Assembly: GCA_002812745.2 (NCBI GenBank)
Contig: NCSJ02000338.1
Coordinates: forward strand, 1 to 44,170
Source of the DNA: Scytalidium lignicola
Taxonomy: Eukaryota > Ascomycota > Leotiomycetes
Reading direction: 5' to 3'
DNA: 44,170 nt
Shown here one piece after another: positions 23,701 to 34,918 of the stretch (positions within the stretch are counted from its first letter, which is position 1; each line of letters begins with the position of its first letter). The position numbers were made by a program, and so were the translations under genes. A model generated the notes under the pieces. It was given only the letters and a program-made list of their open reading frames with translations. It did no database searches and had not been told where the DNA came from.

Positions 23701-23983
23701 TGAATTTGGGTTCTCGTCAAACAAGGATCTGGAAAAACATAAGAAGCTTTTTCATCCAGAGACAATGGACCTGGCACATGCGTTTAATACAAAGGTGAAG
23801 CCGACGGGGGCGACACCATGGGCGTGTGAGTTGTGTGGGAAGAGGTTTACGAGAGGATTTCATCAGCGGAGTCATTTGAGGAGTCATGCTGGGGAGAGGC
23901 CTTTTCAGTGTGGAGAATGTGGGAAGGCTTTTACGAGGAATAATGATTGTAAGAGGCATGAAAAACTTCATAATAGGCGATAA
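20706..23983 (+). CDS. NACHT-type STAND protein with C-terminal C2H2 zinc fingers, 7 exons
   Basis: Exons 20706-20987, 21101-21293, 21343-21774, 21840-22421, 22471-22582, 22711-22974 and 23029-23983 join to 939 codons. The N-terminal ~220 residues (VWGPLKFILQ, then YTDILKFHKKAVRMF) match the helical domain that precedes NACHT in many fungal proteins; from memory this is DUF7708. Then comes a NACHT NTPase: P-loop NGIPGAGKT at ~297-305, Walker B FIIIDGLDEC with Asp ~397, and the winged-helix-like part GLGDAYERILRRL to VELVHTTAKMYI. The last ~135 residues carry four C2H2-type fingers; the last two are canonical, joined by a HAGERPF linker, and the first two are atypical. STAND proteins are intracellular sensors in fungal nonself recognition; the fingers, which I take to be the recognition part, may bind nucleic acid or protein. 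The third intron (21775-21839) splits the P-loop glycine codon just before GKT. For exon 6 I chose the acceptor at 22710, which gives the better family match; 22704 is in the same frame and would add two residues. Confidence 0.88.
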
Positions 23984-24398
23984 AGAGGTGGTTTTTGGCG
24001 TTTTGAGAAAAGGTGCTTAGATGTTTAAAGTGGGAGATATATCCTAGCTAAGTTTGGAGACTTTTGGATAGAAAAGCTTGCATAGTGAGTATTCTATTGA
24101 TATTAATTTGCCACATAGACTCCCGACAGCTCCAGTAATGGAAACATGAATAGTAGCTAGATCTTTCTGTGATCTTATTTCTATTTCAGCGGTAAAATAC
24201 ATTGCTTCTACACTTTATTGTATATGCCTATAATTATTATTATTAAAGAGTAATTTTATGTTGCAATATTTGGAGTTTACGGATGCCACTTCACAGTGTT
24301 CTTACGGTTGCCTATGCTAGGGCTTACGGATAGGGTTTACGGTAGGCTACCACTGTAGGCAACTATAGGCACCCGTAAGGTGCCTGTACGACCATAAC
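23984..24398. other. 3' flank and transition to the AT-rich transposon island
   Basis: No gene is seen. From about 24270 to 24398 there are repeated TTACGG/CCGTAA words and small inverted pairs (gtaggcaac with gttgcctatg, and ggcacccgtaaggtgcc). This is the style of a retrotransposon LTR U3, so the copia LTR that I start at 24399 may in fact begin earlier, for example at the TGTTCT near 24298. Confidence 0.4.
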
Positions 24399-24517
24399 TG
24401 TTGACCATAACAGTTTTACGGCCGTAACTCTCTATATATATAGAATCTGCTGTAGTTGTAGACTCCTTAAGCAATCAATACAATAATAGTTCTGTATTCC
24501 TACGTTTTCAGTCAACA
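24399..24517 (+). repeat. Probable 5' LTR of a copia-type retrotransposon
   Basis: The segment begins TGTTGACC and ends GTCAACA, giving the 6-bp terminal inverted repeat TGTTGA/TCAACA expected of an LTR. It contains a TATATATATAG box and is followed directly by GGTTATACGCTCC, a possible primer-binding site. No second LTR is found in the window. At 119 bp it is short for a copia LTR, so the true start may be upstream. Confidence 0.55.
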
Positions 24518-26400
24518 GGTTATACGCTCCGGTCAGCCAATCAGAATCGCTATTCAATTGACTTTATCTTTTACCTTTATTCAACAACTACTATAATCTT
24601 TCAAAATAGGAGAAGAATCAAGTCTTCTACTACCAAAGGAATACCAGTTGAAAGGTCTTGAGAATTATAAACTATAAAGTACTATAGTCACTAATATTCT
24701 CAAATTAAAGGGCTATCTTGGCTATACAAATAACAATATCAAATGCCTTAAAATAAAAGACAATNAAAAAAACTTTAGAATTTAAGGTTTGAGAAAAAGT
24801 AAATTCTATGGCTAAACTTTGTATATCATTGAATATCAACAAGGAAGTCAATGCTCTTATCTTAGAGTACTTTATATCTAAGGAAGCTTAAGAAACCCTG
24901 AAAGCTTAATATCAAGGTTTAAACTACAATCTTAAGGAAAAATATATCCTTAAGCTAGTTAATATTAAATATAAGCATTCTAGCTTGGTTAGAAGTTATA
25001 TTATTATATTATTACTTTGAAGAGTAATTTGATTAGTATAAAAGTTATATTACTAGATATATTCTACAAGTTCTTCTTTGTAAGAGGATTAAAGGACTCT
25101 TTTACTATATAAGCTGATTAATAATGATTAGCAATACACTTTAAAACACTTCTTTCCCTTAAAACTTTTATAAAAGATATTTCAGACAAAGTATTAAAAT
25201 CTAATAGCTTAAGTATAATATTTTATAATTGAAAACAAGTTATTAAGTTTGATAAAAAACCAAAAGNAAAAGTGTTTTTATTATNAAAAAGTCAAACTAT
25301 AAGAAAGTTGATTATTAAGGAAAATACCTTGAGAAATATGAAGAATTTGTTAAAAAGCATAGTAAAAAGAAGAATAAAGACTTTAAATCCTTAAAATTAA
25401 GTTTAGACTTTGATTTTAGCTTAAATATAGTTAATTTAAACAAATTCAGTTCCTTTATAATTGTAAATCCTAAGAGCTTCTTTATATTTAACTGTAATTA
25501 CTAGCTTGTGGATATAAGCATTATAGATTATATAATAAACTATATATTATGGTTTAAGCTAGATTCTTACCAAGAGTATCATAATTTAACACTTGTAAAA
25601 ACAAGAAATGGATTTGCTTAAATTATTAGCTTAAGTATGATTATACTTAAAACAAAGTTAAATAATAGTTTAATATTTATTTTATAACTCTTTAATATTT
25701 ATTATATCCTTACTTTCCTAGTTAATATTCTTAAAGGAGTAAAGCTTTTAAATTAAGGTAAAGAAGTTTATATAATTGTAAAAAGCATTTACAATAAGAA
25801 TAGAATTGAATTCAGTATTATGAACATGTTTACAGATAGTATATATTTGAAATTAGTTAATACCTCAAAAGTTTTCCTTATAATACTTCTAACTAGGCAA
25901 TCTGTACTTAGTTTAGATCTTATTTACTAATACTTTAACTATGTTAATATTGAAGTAATTAAGAATACTATAAAAGTTATTACTAAAATTGATAAAGGCT
26001 TTATAAAAGTAACAGAGAAAGAAGAAACCTTTTTGTATAAAGCTTATGAATACAATTACTTCTAGAAGGACATCTTTAAAAAGCTTAAAATATAAGTTGT
26101 AAAAGTTATAAAAGTACTTAATATTAATGTTTTTATAATTACTCCTCCAGGTTATAATAAGCATAATTATACTATTATAATTGTAAATAATATTACAAAT
26201 GTTATATAAAGTTATACTTATAAGGAGAAGAAAGAAGTTTATAATATTATTATTTATTATATTGTCTTAATGAAGAATTAATATAAAACTATTCTTAAAC
26301 ACCTTTATATTAATAGAAGGAATGAGTTTAATAGTGAAAAGCTTGATAAATACATTTAAAAGACTAGTATAAAAGGTATAAGGTTATACTAAGTTAAACT
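24399..26400 (+). mobile_element. RIP-degraded, 3'-truncated copia retrotransposon
   Basis: Behind the LTR a Gag-like frame starts at 24606 with ATA in place of ATG, then GEESSLLPKEYQLKGLENYK, the opening of fungal copia Gag. Further on, with many stops, come a protease-like stretch (24,440-25,600 region onward, KSFFIFNC and VDISIIDY), the GAG pre-integrase part, and an integrase start near 26,200 (SYTYKEKKEVYNIIIYYI, then INRRNEFNSEKLDKYI). Similarity ends at about 26,390, where the gypsy LTR begins; reverse transcriptase and 3' LTR are not found. The gypsy insertion or a later rearrangement probably removed the rest. Stops are mostly TAA/TAG where Gln or Trp is expected. Confidence 0.65.
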
Positions 26401-26597
26401 AATTAAACTTAGGATTATTATATATTTATATAAGAATATACTCTTTAAGCTTTAGTTAAGAACTTTATATTCAACTTAAGTTATAACTTTACAATATACT
26501 TTATTATTTGTAAAACTTTAGTTAACTTACTCTTATAAATAAACTTATAAAGTAATTAAGCTTACATTATATGTTAATAATTAAAGGTTTTATAACA
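26401..26597 (+). repeat. Gypsy 5' LTR (approximate limits)
   Basis: It matches 37490-37695 over a long stretch including tatataagaatat, ctttaagctttagttaagaa and aacttaagttataacttta, ending in TTATAACA in both copies. Most differences are C/T or G/A. The exact outer ends are uncertain because TG...CA ends are blurred by mutation; the 3' edge might extend to about 26,665. Confidence 0.6.
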
Positions 26598-27977
26598 TTT
26601 TGAATATTATTTACTTAGATATAAACTATGTTTAAAGAAGTAAGTATAACTTAATACTATTATAAACTAACATAAGAAGATAACAGCAGATAATAAATTA
26701 GATAAGGTTAAAATAAAACCTTTTAAAGTGTTACTTTTAACATTATTCACAAGGGTTAAATCTAAGCTTTAACAATTTAAAGCATAAGTCATAATCTTCT
26801 TCAAGTTTAATAAAGATAAGTTTAATAACAAAAAAGACAAAGTTCTTTAGATAATATTAAACCTTATAAGATTAACTTTTGATTAATTTTAACTATACTT
26901 AAACAACTTCATAACTTATTAAGATAAAGTAAAAGCTTAATAATAAGAAATGCATAATATCTTTTTAAATCTTAATAACTTCTAAATAACTATTAAAAAA
27001 AGCTTATAATAAAATAAATTAGAAAAAGGACATTGAACAAAGATTTCCATTCTTAAAGTAAAAGAGTTAGTTAACTTTAACTTATACAATGAAGTTTAAG
27101 AAGTATATAATATAAATAAGCTAAGTAAACAAAGTTCTTAAAGTAGTATATTATAAGAGACTTAAGGNAAAAAGTCAAAGATAATATATTTAAGTTGATT
27201 AAATAACTAAATACATTAGAAGAAATAATATTCAAGTTTATTAAGTTTAATAACTAAATTTACAAGAAGAAACTTAAAAGGAAAGGGTAATATTCTTTTA
27301 CAAAAAAGAAATTAGATAAGAAATTAGTATTAACAAACAAAGGTAACTTTATAAATTTGGACATAGTAGAAAAGGGAAAGCCTTAGAAGAATAAGAGTTA
27401 ATAAAAGCTTAAAGGAAAAAGGAATTCATTTAGAATTAACCTTAAAAAACTAAAAGATTAAAAGGAAAAGAAATTATACTTTAAGTATAAACTACTTAAA
27501 TATTTTGTTAATAATCACAAAGATAAAGGAAAGTAAACAACAATTATAAGTATAAGTATTATGAATATTTCAAGATAAGAAAGTCTACTACCAAACTATA
27601 AAGAAGTTAAGAAAGATATACTAAGTATAAGAACATTCATAAACTTAAGATATTGTTAAAGAAATACAATTAAAGAAGTATTTAATATTAAAGAGTAACT
27701 TCAATTATAAGCATACTATTATATTAATTACAAGTATTTAAGATATTAGTATATTATATAACTTTTAAAGACTAGTCAGAGCAAGATCTTTTAATAAGAA
27801 ATTAAGACAACTTATAAATTATTATTTAACTAAGACAACTTAATAATAGTCATCAAGAGGAGTTATAAAACAATTACCTTTACTTAAAACTAATTACAAG
27901 TAAATGTAAAACTTTGATTATTAAAGACAAGACAATAAGAATACTTGTTAAGACTTAATTAGTAAATCTTAAACAAA

Positions 27978-27985
27978 AAGACAAT
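27978..27985. repeat. Target-site duplication, left copy (AAGACAAT)
   Basis: An 8-bp word identical to 28409-28416, directly flanking the MITE. Eight bases is the diagnostic length for hAT-superfamily insertion. Confidence 0.85.
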
Positions 27986-28408
27986 TAGACTGGCCGGACC
28001 GTTGCATTGGACCGTGGTCTGGTCCGGACGAGACCGTAAGCTACACAGTCTTGTCCGCAAAAAATTAAGCGAGACCGTGGCCTTACAGTCTAGTCTGGAC
28101 CAGACTGTAGAACAGTCCCCATTTTTTGAGCCAGACCGGACTACAGTCTAATTTAAATGAAGTAAGACTGTAATTCGCTAATATTACTTAAATAAGACAA
28201 AAATATACTAAATATAATAACATTTTAGACTACATGGTCTGAGCACAGTCTAAGTACAGTCTGACATTAATATACAGTCCTTATTTTTTAAGCCAGACCA
28301 GACTGTGGTCTCACAGTCCGGTCTCAAAATTTTCGTACAGTCTACAGTCTGAGTACAGTCCTTACAAAACCCACGGTCTGGTCCGGTCTGGACCGATCGG
28401 CCAGTCTA
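27986..28408. mobile_element. Non-autonomous hAT-type MITE, 423 bp, little mutated
   Basis: It begins TAGACTGGCCGGACC and ends GATCGGCCAGTCTA, so the termini are inverted (TAGACTGGCCG outermost). It is flanked by the perfect 8-bp duplication AAGACAAT. Inside are many copies of short words such as ACAGTCT, GGTCTGGTCCGG and GACCGTGG in both orientations, like the subterminal transposase-binding repeats of hAT elements. There is no coding frame. Its GC content is plainly much higher than that of the gypsy sequence on both sides, so it probably inserted after the host copy had been mutated. The left ~300 bp is homologous to 39231-39500. Confidence 0.88.
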
Positions 28409-28416
28409 AAGACAAT
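28409..28416. repeat. Target-site duplication, right copy (AAGACAAT)
   Basis: Identical to 27978-27985. Confidence 0.85.
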
Positions 28417-31400
28417 CAGTTAATTATTTTGAATAAAGTCTAACTTAACAAAAAGAATTGTTATATTTGAATAATAAAAAGACAATAATATTCTTAACAA
28501 AGAAAATCCTTTAATAAAGAGTATACAGATGATTTTAAGAGTTATAACTAACCTTTACAAATTAACTTAAGAGAAGATTAATGAATTTCTAGATTTTAAG
28601 ATTAAAACAATAATACTAAATATTAATGAAGATAAAGTAAAAANGAATTCAAGACAAAACCTTGAGAACTGTAAAAAAACAAAGTAGAAGAAGAATAACA
28701 AAGAAATCAATTATGTTTATTAAACTCAATAAACAAACAAGGATAAACTACTGATGATGCAGAGGAAAGGGTAACTAAAGAATTAAGACTTAGAGCATTA
28801 AATAAAAACATATTATTTTTAGAAGTTATTATAACTGAATAAAAGGAAAAAGCATTATTAGATTTTGAAGTTATAAGAAATTTTATAATATTAGAAGTTA
28901 TAATGAAATTAAACATAAATACCTAAGTTAAGGATTATAAATATCTAGTTAAACTTGTAGATAATTTTATTACCAAACAAAGTATTAAAATAAAGACTAA
29001 GTTAATAATAATAGTTGTTAAAATAAGTCATTAAGAGCAAGTAATATTTAATATAACTTATATTAAAAACTTTAAGATAATACTAAACATATTATAAATA
29101 CAAAAGAATAATCTAAGAATAAATTAACAAGAAGAAATTATAAGGTTTTTATAAGAAGAATTATTAAAGGTATTGATAAAAGTTATAAAAGACAAAGAAT
29201 TTAAAGTTATGTAAATAATTAAACTTAGTTAGCTTATAATCAAGGATATAAAAATCAGTTTAATTTTAAGTTAATTAGGATAAGATAAAAGTCTTAAGTA
29301 TATTCTTGAAGAATATTAAGAATAGATAAAGTTATTTNAAAAAAAGACTNAAAAGACTTAACATTATTAGAATATTAGTTATAAGATTATAAGATTAACT
29401 TAGAAAAAGGATTTTAACTACTATTTAAACTAGTATATCTAATAACAATAATAAAAGATAAAATAACAAAAGAATAACTAAACNAAAATAGTTAAGAAAA
29501 GATTATACTAGAAGTTAAACTCTTTAATAAGAATGTTATTGTTATTTACAAAAAAAACTAAATAATCCAAAAGGCAAGCCTTGTAAAGATTATAAAGGTT
29601 TGAATAAAAGAATAATTAAAGATTGTTATTTATTACTATTAATAGAAATTATTAAAGACAAGTTTAAAGATGTTAAGTTCTTTATAAAATTAGATTTATA
29701 ATCAATATATTTAACCTTATCAGAATAAAGGAAGAGGATAAATAAAAAAGTTGTTATTNAAAACCAAATATAAACTATATAAGTTATTAGTTATACCATT
29801 TAGATTAACAAATATACTAATTATAATGTAATAAATCATAAACAGAAATATTAAGGAATACTTAGAAAAATTTGTTATAGTATATTTAGATAATGTTTTG
29901 ATATACTTAAGAATACTAAAAGTTTATAAAGTGCATATAAAGGTAATATTCAAAGCATTATAAAAAAGTAAAGTTTAAATGCAAACTAAAGAAATGTAAA
30001 TTCTATAAAACAAAAGTATAGTTTTTAAAACATATTATTATAAAAAATGAGATTAGGACAACTAAGGAAAAAACTAAAGTTATCAAGGAATAAGTAATAC
30101 TTAAAATAATAAAAGAATTATAAAGCTTTTTAGGATTTACAAATTATTATCAAAAATTCATAAGGAATTATTTGAGAATAATATTATTACTAATTAAGTT
30201 GATTAAAAAGGATGTATTTTACAAATAGAAAAAGGAATAGCAAAATACTTTTAACAAGGTTAAGGAAGTATTCAAGGAAAATCAAAGCTTTAAGATTTTT
30301 AACTTAGACAAACTTATTCAGATTAAAACAAATATATTAAACTATATCTTAAATGTAGTCTTAAATTAATAAGACAAGTAAAAGGGGTAAAAACTACTTA
30401 TATTCCATTTAAGAAAATTCAGCTTAACAGAATAGAATTATCCTGTTCATGATAAAGAATTATTAACAATTGTAAATACATTAAAGAAATGGAGAATATA
30501 TATTATAAGAACAAGAGAACAAATTAAAATACTAATAGATTATTTAAAATCTAAAATATTTTATAATATCTAAAGAGTTAAATATAAGACAAATAAAATA
30601 AACAAAAACTTTATTAAAATATAATTTCAAGATTCAGCATATCAAAAGAATAAATAACAGATAAACTAATACTTTAAGCTNAAAAGTTAAAATATATAAA
30701 CAAGAAAGAATTAAGCTTATAAAGAGTAGTCTTAATAAATAATNAAAAAAGATATTACTTATAATTAAAAATAATTAATATTTATCTTAATAATAGTTAA
30801 TAAAGCTTAGATTAAGAAGATTTATGAGGAGTTGAACAATAATAGTACAAAGAATAAAGAATTTTAAGTAAAGAACAAGTAATAAGAATAAGTTAACAAG
30901 TTATAATATTAAGATAAGAAGTTATACATCCTTAAGAAGTTATTAAGAGAATTCTTAACAAAATAATATACCTTATTATAAAATAAACACTTTAAGGTTA
31001 AAAGGACTTATTATAAGATTCAAAAGGACTATTATTCATATTAAATAAAACAAATAGTTAAAGAAGTTATAAAGAAGTATAATATTTATAATAAGGTAAG
31101 GAACTCAAGGCTTAAGCCTTATAAAACACTTTAACTTATTAAAATACTAATATAATTATAACAAATAATTATATAAGACTTTATTACTAAATTACTAAAG
31201 TTTAAAGACTTAATAACAGGAAAAGATTATAATAGTATTTTAGTAATAATAAACTTATTTACAAAATATATAATCTTTATACTATAAGATAAGATATAGA
31301 ATATAGAAGAAGTTGTAAAGGCATTTTTTTAACATATAATAATACTATTTAGAGTATTAGAAGGTATTATATCTAATCATGACATATACTTTACTTTGAA

Positions 31401-31932
31401 GTTTTAAGAAACATTAACTAAGTGTATAAGTGTTAATAAGAACATGTTAATAGTATTTCATTTATAAACTGATAATTAAATNAAAAAGATTAAACTAAAC
31501 ATTAAAAGTGTATTTATAATATTATGTAAATTATAAATAAGATAATTAACATAAGTTATTATTGTTAGTATAATTAGCTTATAATAGTTCAAAGTATAAA
31601 GTAACAAGATTTATACTATTCTATACAAATTATAAAAGAGAACTTAATAAGTTTTAGATGAGTGTTAAATTATAATCATCATCTAATTTAATTGATAAGT
31701 TAACAAAGAAATTATATGAAATATATGTTGAATTAACAAATATAATATAATTTGTAAAAGAAAAATTAAAGGTATGTTATGATAAGAAATGTAATGTAGA
31801 ACTTATGTATAAAAAGGAGGATAAAGTTTATCTTCGACGAAAAAATCTATAAACAAAAAGATTAAGTAATATACTTAACTTTGTAAAGTTAAGACTATTT
31901 GAAGTTAAGGAAGTCTATAAACTAATAACAAT

Positions 31933-31940
31933 TAAATTAA
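31933..31940. repeat. MULE target-site duplication, left copy (TAAATTAA)
   Basis: Identical to 34419-34426 and directly outside the TIR. Because the word is pure AT in an AT-rich region, the match alone is weaker evidence than the TIRs. Confidence 0.7.
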
Positions 31941-31994
31941 GGCCCTGGCTAAATCCACACGACCTTATCGTAAAATCCACACGCAACCACCGAT
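31941..31994 (+). repeat. MULE left TIR (54 bp)
   Basis: Begins GGCCCTGGCTAAATCC and ends CAACCACCGAT. Pairs with the complement of 34365-34418 with four transition mismatches. Confidence 0.92.
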
Positions 31995-32089
31995 ACCGGT
32001 CATCCACGGACCCTGCGCTTACATACAAATTAGTAAGGAAACACTTAATCCTTTGATGAACGCGCATTGTGCACGTCAAGTTCGCGATT

Positions 32090-32161
32090 CCTACCACCAT
32101 TCTTACCACCATTCTTACCACCATTCTTACTACCATTCCTACCATTATTTTTACTACTATT
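32090..32161 (+). repeat. 12-bp tandem repeat, six units, in the MULE leader
   Basis: Six units related to CTTACCACCATT run from 32090 to 32161; the last two are more diverged. It precedes the transposase ATG at 32180. The overlapping frames on both strands (for example repeated V-V-R-M) are artefacts of the repeat. Confidence 0.8.
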
Positions 32162-32179
32162 TGCATACCTCTTGTAGTA

Positions 32180-34222
32180 ATGGCAACTAAACTACCCTCT
32201 CTATGCGGCCCTGTACCTCCTAAAGCTGTTTATACTGATATTCCTACTCTTTTTGCTGCAATTCAAGCACATGCTTGTGATAATGGATATGCCTTTTGCA
32301 TTCGAAGCTTCAAACCTTATTGAGTTATATATAATTGTGACCATGCTAGCAACTATAACTCTAAAGGCAAAAGGCTTGCTGTACATCCAAGTAAACAGTG
32401 CAATAGCTTTGCCTTTAAAAAGTGTGGTTGTCAGATGAGAGTAGTAGCATCAAAAGATACAATTTCAGGGTCTTAGACTTTGAAAGTCTTACAATCTACA
32501 CATAACCATATAGCCTTTACAGCTCTTACAGCTTATTCAGCATATAGAATTACTTCTCTGGATGTAGTAATTCATGATCAAGTACAATTCCTATAGAAAT
32601 CTAAAGTCCTTAATACACAAATCTTGAGTACTTTATACCTTAACAATCTTAACCTTCATTTAACCAGTATTAATATCAAAAATATGACTTAATCTATGCA
32701 GAATGAAGAATTAGTTAGAAGAATACCAATTCAGTGGTTATTGTAAGTGCTCTTTAAAGAGTTAACTCTGCTTAAATACTAATAAATTAGGTGTAAACTT
32801 AAAGAACACAATTTCCATTCAACATACAAAATAAACTCTTTGAATAACCTTATCCAATTATTATTTATCCATCTTACAACTCTTGATCTTCATAAACAAA
32901 ATCCTGATATTCTTTTGATGGATTGCATATATAAGACTAATTGATTTAACATACTATTACTTAATATATATATTATAACAAGAGGAAATAAAGTAGTTCA
33001 AGTAAGAGTAGCTTTTCTGTTAAAGGAAATAGAAGAATCTTATGAATGAGCTCTTGGTCAGTTTCAAATTCAACAGCCATTATTTATAGTTATTAATAGA
33101 GAACTTGCTTTAATCAAGGTTATAAATGCATTATTCCCTAGATCTATTTATATCCTTTGCTGTTGATATGTGAATATGAATATTTTAACTAAAACCAAGA
33201 AATATTTCCTTAGTCTAATTAAAGGAGAAAATAGAGTATAAAAACGAAACTTTTAATTTAAGGATTTCTTATAAAGTTGTATAAACATATTCAACTTTGA
33301 AACTGAAGTTATATATGCTGAAAACTATGTTAAATTATAAAGATTTAACTATTAAGTTGTTAGTTATGTCATGAATACTTAGTTAATTCCTTAGAAGGAA
33401 AAGTTAGTATAGTATTAAGTTAATCAAAACCTTTACTTTAGTGTATTAGTTACATCTCCTATTAAAGGTTGTTATAGTGTTTTTAAGTAATATTTACAAT
33501 GATCAACTAGAGATTTGAATAGAGTGTTTAATTGATTAGAACTATTCTGAACAGCTTAACAATGAGGAATTTTTCAAGTTACAGCTCAAGATCAACTCTG
33601 GCCAAAGCATAATATTAATAACTTTTGATTTTCTGGTTTAATTGGCCATGTCCATAGATATGCATTGCAGAAACTTTACTAGGAAATGGGCAAATTGCCA
33701 AAAAGTGGCTTACCAACCACTGAATGCAATTGTACAATCCAGAAGTTACATGGTCTCCCTTGTTACTATACAATTTAGGAGAAAATTAAAGATGGAGGGT
33801 CAGTTTGGATTCATCCACATTAACTGTAATACAGGTCAGCTGAAACAGCCTAAGAACCTTTACCAATTCAAGTGCTTGATCCACTTATAATTCATGGTAA
33901 AGGCAGACCAAAAGGTGCTTTAAGTCAAGGGAAAAAACCCCTTAAGTCTAGTACTAAACAGTTACCTTCAGTATTCGAATTGCCTCCATCTACAACTCTT
34001 GCAGCTGTAGATTTATCACTAACACCAAAAGAACAACTGTATATAATACAGTCAAGTACTCAATTAGCTATAATGCGTTTTGAGCAAGGCCATAATGATC
34101 AATATGAGCCAGGAACAGCATGTGAAAGAGGTTATATAAGAGGAATTTCATCATTGTACAAGGACGATTATATGGAGTCATCAGCTAATTCAGCTGATAA
34201 AGCAATGCTGAACAAGACATAA
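32180..34222 (+). pseudogene. MULE transposase, frame kept but broken by nonsense codons
   Basis: The frame begins ATG-GCA-ACT at 32180 and is still in phase at 32921, 33095 and the end 34222, so damage is by stop codons rather than indels: 681 codons, normal for the family. An FAR1-type zinc-binding domain comes first (AIQAHACDNGYAFCIRSF, then CGCQMRVVAS and THNH), the first stop being TGA after KPY where CGA is expected. Then follows the DDE part: the first Asp in LLMDCIYKTN (32921-32923), and the second site reading VINRELAL with AAT at 33095-33097 where the family has Asp. A SWIM-like Cys/His segment (ECNCTIQKLHGLPCYY) lies near 33,725. The C-terminal ~117 codons (33872-34222) are open. 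It cannot make an active protein. Confidence 0.88.
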
Positions 34223-34364
34223 GATTGTATTGAAGTGGAGGTTCCTGAGGAATTACTTTAAATAGTGTTGTTGTAGGGTAATTACAATTCATTTGGTCTA
34301 CCATAGCTACAGTAATAATTTGTATGCGATCGGAAGTAGTGGTAATGCTTAAGGTTGAGCTGAA

Positions 34365-34418
34365 ATCGGTGGTTACGTGTGGATTTTACGATGGGGTCGT
34401 GTGGATTTAGCCAAGGCC
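34365..34418 (-). repeat. MULE right TIR (54 bp)
   Basis: Inverted partner of 31941-31994. Differences are at four sites, all C/T or G/A when read on one strand. Confidence 0.92.
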
Positions 34419-34426
34419 TAAATTAA
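34419..34426. repeat. MULE target-site duplication, right copy (TAAATTAA)
   Basis: Identical to 31933-31940. Confidence 0.7.
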
Positions 34427-34860
34427 AGTTATTAAAAGTTATGAAAATATACTTTATATTTTATACAGTATTACTAGAACTAGTACTTAAGAATATACTA
34501 TTAACATTAAGTATAAAAGTCAAGTCACAACTTAACAAGGAATAAGTAATTAAGAAAATCTTAGATTATAAATACTAATATAAGAAGATTTAATATTTAG
34601 TTAAATAAAAGGGATTTCTAGAATCAGACAATTCATAAGAACTTACTAAGTATCTGAAGAATGTTAAAGAGATAATAAAGAATTATTATTAAACTTTAGT
34701 TAGAAGAAATCCTTAAGAAAAGGAATTAATTAAGTTAGTAAAACAAATAAAAGATTAACAACATTAATACTTAATAAGGAGAAGTCAACTAAAGAATATT
34801 ACTTACCTTTATCAAGAGGATGTAATAAGTTCTTAATAAAGATTAAAAAGTTTAACTTTT

Positions 34861-34918
34861 CCNTTTTTTAACNTTTTCTTNTTCTTTTATTTTCNTCNAN
34901 TTCATTTANNATAGTNAA
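34861..34918. other. Cluster of ambiguous bases in a T-rich stretch
   Basis: About ten n characters fall within 60 bases here, far denser than elsewhere (otherwise single n at the edge of T or A runs). It marks a poorly resolved homopolymer-rich spot at the 3' end of the gypsy coding region. Sequence features across it should not be trusted base by base. Confidence 0.7.

Larger units (their letters stand above)
31941..34418 (+). mobile_element. MULE (Mutator-like) DNA transposon, 2478 bp, inserted in gypsy
   Basis: The 54-bp terminal inverted repeats at 31941-31994 and 34365-34418 differ at only four positions, all transitions, and are flanked by TAAATTAA duplications. Each TIR holds two TAAATCCACACG-like units. 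The single gene between them encodes a FAR1/MULE transposase (32180-34222). The ends keep normal GC while the gene carries many stop codons, so it was mutated less heavily than the gypsy around it. It sits between the integrase C-terminus and the chromodomain of the gypsy, whose reading resumes right after it. Confidence 0.92.
26700..34760 (+). pseudogene. Gypsy Gag-Pol remnant (disrupted by two insertions and many stops)
   Basis: Recognisable landmarks: Gag near 26,700-27,150 (FKFNKDKFNNKKDKV); reverse transcriptase about 29,550-30,200 (YKLLVIPFRLTN, and the active-site box reading VYLDNVLIY at 29,880-29,906, where the second Asp codon is AAT); RNase H about 30,400-30,560 (NYPVHDKELLTIVNTLKKW); integrase core about 31,170-31,480 (ITGKDYNSILVIINLFTKY, and FHLQTDNQ in place of a P-Q-T-D-G-Q type box); a C-terminal GDKVYLRRKNLQTKRL part at 31,820; and, after the MULE, a chromodomain at about 34,550-34,680 (KIQYLVKQKGF). 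The protein is dead, both from stops and from the lost catalytic Asp. Confidence 0.75.

Noticed and set aside
25913..26164. Minus-strand open frame rich in F, Y, N and I in the AT island
   Set aside because: It lies antisense to the copia remnant; long frames there arise from the loss of G and C in this composition.
27986..28408. CRISPR-like or satellite array because of the many repeated ACAGTCT and GTCTGG words
   Set aside because: The words are irregularly spaced, in both orientations, and enclosed by inverted ends with an 8-bp target duplication, which fits a MITE.
31915..32166. Minus-strand frame rich in repeated V-V-R-M
   Set aside because: It is the complement of the 12-bp tandem repeat in the MULE and crosses the transposon boundary.
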